A stretch of 64,000 nt of DNA from Archivesica marissinica (lineage: Eukaryota; Mollusca; Bivalvia; Venerida; Vesicomyidae): assembly GCA_014843695.1 (NCBI GenBank), contig CM026390.1, positions 52,294,121 to 52,358,120 of the forward strand. Direction: 5' to 3'. The position numbers and the translations under genes were made by a program. The notes below the pieces were generated by a model. It made no database searches. It had not been told where the DNA came from and saw nothing but the letters and a program-made list of their open reading frames with translations. Shown here one piece after another: positions 59,604 through 64,000 of the stretch (its first letter is position 1; the number at the start of each line of letters is the position of its first letter).

Positions 59604-59847
59604 TTAACCCTTTCAACACCACAGACCTCTAAATTGGCTTACAAAAAAGTGTAGATCCAGATGAGCCGGCTCGTGACGAGCCGTCTCATCAGGATCTGCA
59701 CTTTTTTCAAGTAATATAACTATTTTTAGAAAAAAATTTACCCATTTTGATAAATGAACTGATCCAAATGTAATTTTGTTATTAATTTATTGGTCTAAAA
59801 ATATCATGGACCAGTCCATGTCAGTTACTTGGTGTTGAATGGGTTAA
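59604..59847 (-). mobile_element. TTAA MITE family M1, copy 8
   Basis: TTAACCCTTTCAACACCACA to GGTGTTGAATGGGTTAA, complete palindrome GGCTCGTGACGAGCC, 244 bp. Confidence 0.9.
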
Positions 59848-60083
59848 TAGTTGTAATTGTCACTCAAGGCGGTTACTGGTTGACTCCAATGGATTATGGT
59901 TATGGCTGTCAAACTTCAGTTACTACAAATATGTGTACATGTACTTATTCGCTCATACACCCATTTAGCAGGTGTGTTTGGTGGCACCCCACCCCAAAGC
60001 CTAGTTTTGTTTTGCAGAAGTATTTAGCCATCTAGTATTGTTCTCCAATTCAGGAAATGTTGCTGCAAACAATCCTTTGAACG

Positions 60084-60276
60084 TGCAAAAGGTCCGGAGT
60101 TCGAGCCCCGCTGAAGCCGTTACGATTGTGCCCTTAGGCAAGGCATTTAAATTCCACATGCCTCTTCTCTCTCCTTCATGGCGATCGATTCCATCAGGAA
60201 TGAGGTCTCGAGAGTGATTAATATAAGTTGAAAGAACTTGTTTCGCAATCGAGCTAAAATAAATTTGTATAAACTA
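60084..60276 (+). mobile_element. SINE family B copy (head truncated)
   Basis: GGAGTTCGAGCCCCGCTGAA (B box) onward: GATTGTGCCCTTAGGCAAGG, GATTCCATCAGGAATG, AACTTGTTTCGCAATCGAGC, AATAAATTTGTATAAACT. The A-box part is missing. Confidence 0.85.
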
Positions 60277-60497
60277 TCCCCGCATTTACGATGCTCAGAT
60301 GACACCATTATCACCACACTTCCGACGCGCCTGCATTGATGACTTGAATGGAAAGATCCTAGAATCTCAGTTGCCCCTTCGAACATTGTTGCAGACACGA
60401 CCGAGCACCAGGTTAGACCATTGATATAAAACTAAACTGTAGTCATAATTACTAGCAATGTGCCCATTTCTTTTGGTTAATTACAAGAGAGAAAAAA

Positions 60498-60690
60498 ATT
60501 ATACACATTTATTTTAGCTTGATTGCGAAACAAGTTCTTACAACAGTAACAACTTATATAAATCACTATCGAGACCTCATTCCTGATAGAATCCATCGCC
60601 ACGAGGGAGAGAGAAGAGACAACGTGGAATTTAAATGCCTTGTCTAAGGGCAGAATCGTAACGGCTCCAGTGGGGCTCGAACTCCGTAAC
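60498..60690 (-). mobile_element. SINE family B copy (head truncated)
   Basis: Minus strand: GGAGTTCGAGCCCCACTGG, CCTTAGACAAGGCATTTAAA, GATTCTATCAGGAATGAGGT, then a tail containing a duplicated GTTGTTACTGTTGTAAGAAC stretch, AACTTGTTTCGCAATC. Confidence 0.85.
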
Positions 60691-60887
60691 GTCGATTTCT
60701 TTCACTTCCATCAAATTAAATATACAACCATCATGCAGAATGTTATTATAAGGTTACTGGGACATACTAGACATTTACCTGTTCTCCATGATTGATTGGA
60801 CTTCACAAATATCTGCGCCCATAAACAACTTACAATTGTACAACTACTGGATCAACACGGCTCACAATAAAGAGTTGTTGTATTTAC

Positions 60888-61380
60888 ATGTGTGCGTTTA
60901 TTTATTCTCGCTAATGGTTGCCCATGCATGTATGAGCGACGCCTCCTGTAGAGATAAGTCATTTTATATTTTGAATGATAGTGCAATGACACAGACACTC
61001 ACAGAGACCCATCCTACACTCTCCTCTGGTTTATGTACGTGCACGATGTAAAGTACCGACAAAAGATCTCAGTCCCATCTGAAAGACTGTTAATATTATT
61101 ATCCCTTTCCTTCATAGAGGTTTAGGGTAATATACTATTATATCTCCATACAAACGACAGCCATTTAGCTATCATGCAGTGGATAAGTAGTCGCCATATT
61201 CTATCCCAGTCCATAGATATTACTGGGACTATATTGTCAATGTATGTCATATTGGTAATGGCGTCAAGAGGAGCTTCGAAGAGGGAAAGGTTAAATTAGT
61301 GTTATTTAATATTAGTGTCAGATGGGGGATCAAGCCTTACATTGTATAAAGACCTCCAGTTCATTTTAGCAACTCTTTCT
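60888..61380. mobile_element. Dispersed element D, copy 2, interrupted by a MITE
   Basis: Shares CGCTAATGGTTGCCCATGC, ATAGTGCAATGACACAG, GTACGTGCACGATGTAAAG and CCATCTGAAAGACTGTT with copy 1. Its continuation (GTCAGATGGGGGATC) resumes after an inserted MITE M4 copy. Confidence 0.7.
61098..61294 (+). mobile_element. TTAA MITE family M4, copy 2, nested in element D
   Basis: CCCTTTCCTTCATAGAGG to CGAAGAGGGAAAGGTTAA, with the interior CAGCCATTTAGCTATCATGC and AATGGCGTCAAGAGG shared with 4993-5232. Shorter because the middle section is deleted. It has a single terminus, so the 85-bp amplification is specific to copy 1. Confidence 0.8.
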
Positions 61381-61680
61381 ATGTGCTAAATGTATTTATT
61401 ATTAGCCAATGACAATGCCTACATGTACATATTGGCGATCGACCAGCACTTAGCACTGTGGGTTCTGCATGATTTGAACTTGGATTCAGCCTGTCACGTC
61501 AATGTAGCGAATATTTGACCAAAGTTCTGAAAACCAATGCCTCAATGGACAGCCTCTAAGAAAACACATTGTATATGTACAAAAAAATGTATTGACTATA
61601 ATAAATGATTGTTCACATATAATTTGTTTTTATCATACATTTACATTTTGTATCACTCAAATTGACTCAGTGTTATTTAT

Positions 61681-62425
61681 ATGGTACCCAGATGTCATGT
61701 ACCTGTATGTGTATATTATAGTTTATCTAGCTGCAATGAACCCAGATGTCATGTACATGTATGTGTATATTATAGTTTATCTAGCTGCAATGAACCCAGA
61801 TGTCATGTACATGTACCTGTATGTGTATATTATAGTTTATCTAGCTGCAATGAACCCAGATGTCATGTACATGTATGTGTATATTATAGTTTATCTAGCT
61901 GCAATGAACCCAGATCATGTACATGTACCTGTATGTGTATATTATAGTTATCTAGCTGCAATGAACCCAGATGTCATGTACATGTATGTGTATATTATAG
62001 TTTATCTAGCTGCAATGAACCCAGATGTCATGTACATGTATGTGTATATTATAGTTTATCTAGCTGCAATGAACCCAGATGTCATGTACATGTACCTGTA
62101 TGTGTATATTATAGTTTATCTAGCTGCAATGAACCCAGATGTCATGTACATGTACTGTATGTGTATATTATAGTTTATCTAGCTGCAATGAACCCAGATG
62201 TCATGTACCTGTATGTGTATATTATAGTTTATCTAGCTGCAATGAACCCAGATGTCATGTACATGTACCTGTATGTGTATATTATAGTTTATCTAGCTGC
62301 AATGAACCCAGATGTCATGTACATGTATGTGTATATTATAGTTTTATCTAGCTGCAATGAACCCAGATGTCATGTACATGTACCTGTATGTGTATATTAT
62401 AGTTTTATCTAGCTGCAATGAACCA
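61681..62425. repeat. 54-60-bp minisatellite, ~14 units
   Basis: Unit contains TATCTAGCTGCAATGAACCC, AGATGTCATGTACATGTA and TGTGTATATTATAGTT. A 6-bp CCTGTA/ATGTAC module is present or absent and sits on the palindrome GTACATGTAC. Frame is preserved by 54/60-bp lengths, giving a 193-codon artefact. Confidence 0.96.
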
Positions 62426-62740
62426 CTTTTATCCCATAATAACAACAAGTACACACAAACTTCAAACAAGGATATCTTGATTAGCAGTTTTAACTACATG
62501 TACTCTGTATATTCACATACAATGTACAATCAAACAAGGGTAATCAAACACCACAAAGGTTGGGTTACAAAAATCTATAGATCTCTTAATTTTGGTCATC
62601 AAATTCAATAGAAGTTTAAACATAAGCCCCGACTAATTGACTACATGCAGTGAAACGATATAGACTATATTAAAAAGTTAAGAACATTTGAAACATGTGT
62701 AAATCAATCAGATGTATAGCCTATAGCTACATGTAGTTTT
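62426..62740. other. Gene-free stretch
   Basis: No features recognised. Confidence 0.35.
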
Positions 62741-62741
62741 T

Positions 62742-62990
62742 TAATTTACGTTAATTTAACGTTGCTACCGGTTGATCATTTGCGCGACTGGCAGTTTTTA
62801 CCAAACAACACCTTTCCTGGGCAGGCTCCAGCGGTTAACCAGTATTCGGAGCATCAACCTCCGTAAGAAACTGCCAACTTTTTCATATAAAGAGACATGG
62901 TCTGAGCGGAGCTCGAACCCGTGACCATCAGTGATGAGAGATTACAGTGGTATACAAGTCAGCGAGCTTAAGCACTCGACCACGGAGGCA
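62742..62990 (-). mobile_element. SINE family C copy (tRNA-derived)
   Basis: Minus strand: CCTCCGTGGTCGAGTGCTTA (A box), GGGTTCGAGCTCCGCTCAG (B box), body AAGTTGGCAGTTTCTTACGG and CCCAGGAAAGGTGTTGTT. Ends near GTAGCAACGTTAAATTAA. Confidence 0.87.
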
Positions 62991-63079
62991 TTCTTAGCTA
63001 GTAGTATTAGCTAGTAGATGAATAATAACTGTTGCACAGTGTTGTATCATCCATGTCGTATCCACATTACAAAGGACAC

Positions 63080-63266
63080 AATCTCATGTAGTCATGCAAA
63101 ATAATCTCATGTAGTCATGCAAAATAATCTCATGTAGTCATGCAAAATAATCTCATGTAGTCATGCAAAACAATCTCATGTAGTCATGCAAAATAATCTC
63201 ATGTAGTCATGCAAAATAATCTCATGTAGTCATGCAAAATAATCTCATGTAGTCATGCAAAATAAC
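63080..63266. repeat. 23-bp minisatellite, 8 units
   Basis: Unit AATCTCATGTAGTCATGCAA + AAT, nearly invariant; one unit has AAC for AAT. Confidence 0.96.
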
Positions 63267-63361
63267 CAACTTACCATCACACTTGAGAAACATTGTCACA
63301 CAATAGAAAGTCATGATTCTCTATTGGTGATAGATCCAAACACATGCACACTGACAATACT

Positions 63362-63440
63362 GAACCCACTAAAACCTTACACCCTCTGCAGTATCATCCA
63401 TACACTACTAAAACCTTACACCCTCTGCAGTATCATCCAT
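63362..63440. repeat. 36-bp direct duplication
   Basis: ACTAAAACCTTACACCCTCT plus GCAGTATCATCCATAC twice in tandem. Confidence 0.9.
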
Positions 63441-63534
63441 ACTGCAAGAAGAAACAAATGTGTGCACCACCATTTAATCTACTTTACAATTACAGTTAAT
63501 TAAATTTCATTAATCAATTAAGGACATTACTTAC

Positions 63535-63630
63535 AATTGGCATACCCATTTGCATATCATCTGTTGGAGGCCAGACAAAGATTAGAAGCTCACAGTGAGG
63601 TCTAAAATAGCAGATTGTGAATTTCCCATT
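63535..63630 (-). CDS. Possible exon of unknown gene
   Basis: On the minus strand a GATAGCAG acceptor is followed by 96 bp (32 codons, phase 0 to phase 0) without a stop and then a perfect GTAAGT donor. The peptide includes FTICYFRPHCELLIFVWPP and ends DDMQMGMPI. The residue mix (C, H, W, P) is less biased than translated AT-rich noise, but a 32-codon open stretch occurs by chance fairly often. It cannot be spliced directly to caskin exon A, because that exon needs an upstream exon ending after one codon base. It may be an exon of another gene, a decayed gene piece or chance. Confidence 0.22.
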
Positions 63631-63754
63631 CTGCTATCAACCTGAGAAGAATTTGACCATACAATGTACGTAAACTATAGCCAGTATCACTATCAGGATA
63701 CATATTTGTGCTAACAAATCACAATATAATAAGGGAGTTACATGTACTACTACA

Positions 63755-64000
63755 TTAACCCATTTCATTCTGGATACCATTCAAACAGTATTTGCAAAGA
63801 ACATAGAGCCAGATCAGCCGCCATGGAACGTGCCGTCTGATCAGGCTCTATGCTGTTTGCTATTCAGATGTTCTTGCTAAGACACTTGGCTATGTAGCAA
63901 ACAACATAGATCCTGATCAGCATGCAGCGTTACGCTGCGGCTGATCTGGATCTATGTTGTTTGCAAAAGCCTTTAAATGTATCCAGAATGAAATGGATTA
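63755..64000. mobile_element. TTAA MITE family M3, runs to the window end
   Basis: Starts TTAACCCATTTCATTCTGG and the window ends inside GTATCCAGAATGAAATGG-ATTA, the inverted terminus. The interior has two palindromic blocks around GATCAGCCGCCATGG and GATCAGCATGCAGCG, and shares CTCTATGCTGTTTGCTATTC-type words with M2. Confidence 0.82.

Noticed and set aside
60147..60398. 83-codon minus-strand open frame
   Set aside because: Its C-terminal half is antisense to a SINE family B copy and no family was recognised.
2206..62990. Genuine tRNA genes at the A/B-box matches
   Set aside because: The boxes lie in repeated elements with long non-tRNA bodies and tails, and the heads do not fold into intact tRNAs by eye; they are SINEs.

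Overview
This is animal nuclear DNA with very few genes. It contains spliced exons with GT/AG borders, several tRNA-derived SINE families, TTAA-flanked MITEs and about thirty minisatellite or satellite arrays. There is no bacterial gene organisation. The dispersed repeats look like those of bivalve molluscs, so a bivalve, perhaps heterodont, is my best guess. That is an inference; no species marker was seen.

The only gene I can identify is on the minus strand. Three exons (53847-53898, 52050-52147, 27116-27261) join in perfect phase and encode consecutive ankyrin-repeat segments of a caskin-type scaffold protein. The start codon and first exon(s) should lie beyond about 54 kb, possibly outside the window. 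The remaining ankyrin repeats and the SH3 and SAM domains should lie before position 27116 in this orientation and were not found. The intron between the second and third exons is about 24.8 kb and roughly 60% tandem repeat.

Layout: 0-6 kb holds tetranucleotide and 9-bp arrays, SINEs and MITEs. 6-13.2 kb holds 40-bp, 39-bp and 56-bp arrays. 13.6-16.8 kb holds a 61-bp array ending near a SINE. 18.3-24.3 kb holds 34-, 51-, 56- and 18-bp arrays. 24.6-27.04 kb holds 81-, 43- and 39-bp arrays that run up to the third exon. 27.5-37.9 kb holds 41-, 15-, 44-, 30- and 49-bp arrays, the last split by a TIR element. 38-42.4 kb is mostly dispersed elements. 42.5-51.9 kb holds 22-, 34/50- and a very large 44-bp array (about 140 units). 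52-64 kb holds two exons, MITE and SINE copies and short arrays. I estimate that about 34 kb (about 53%) of the window is tandem repeat.

The most interesting theme is that several arrays appear to have grown out of mobile-element sequence (MITE end, SINE body, SINE tail, interior of another dispersed element), and that many units contain small palindromes. Nearly all long open frames in the window are by-products of arrays whose unit length is a multiple of three, and I do not treat them as genes.
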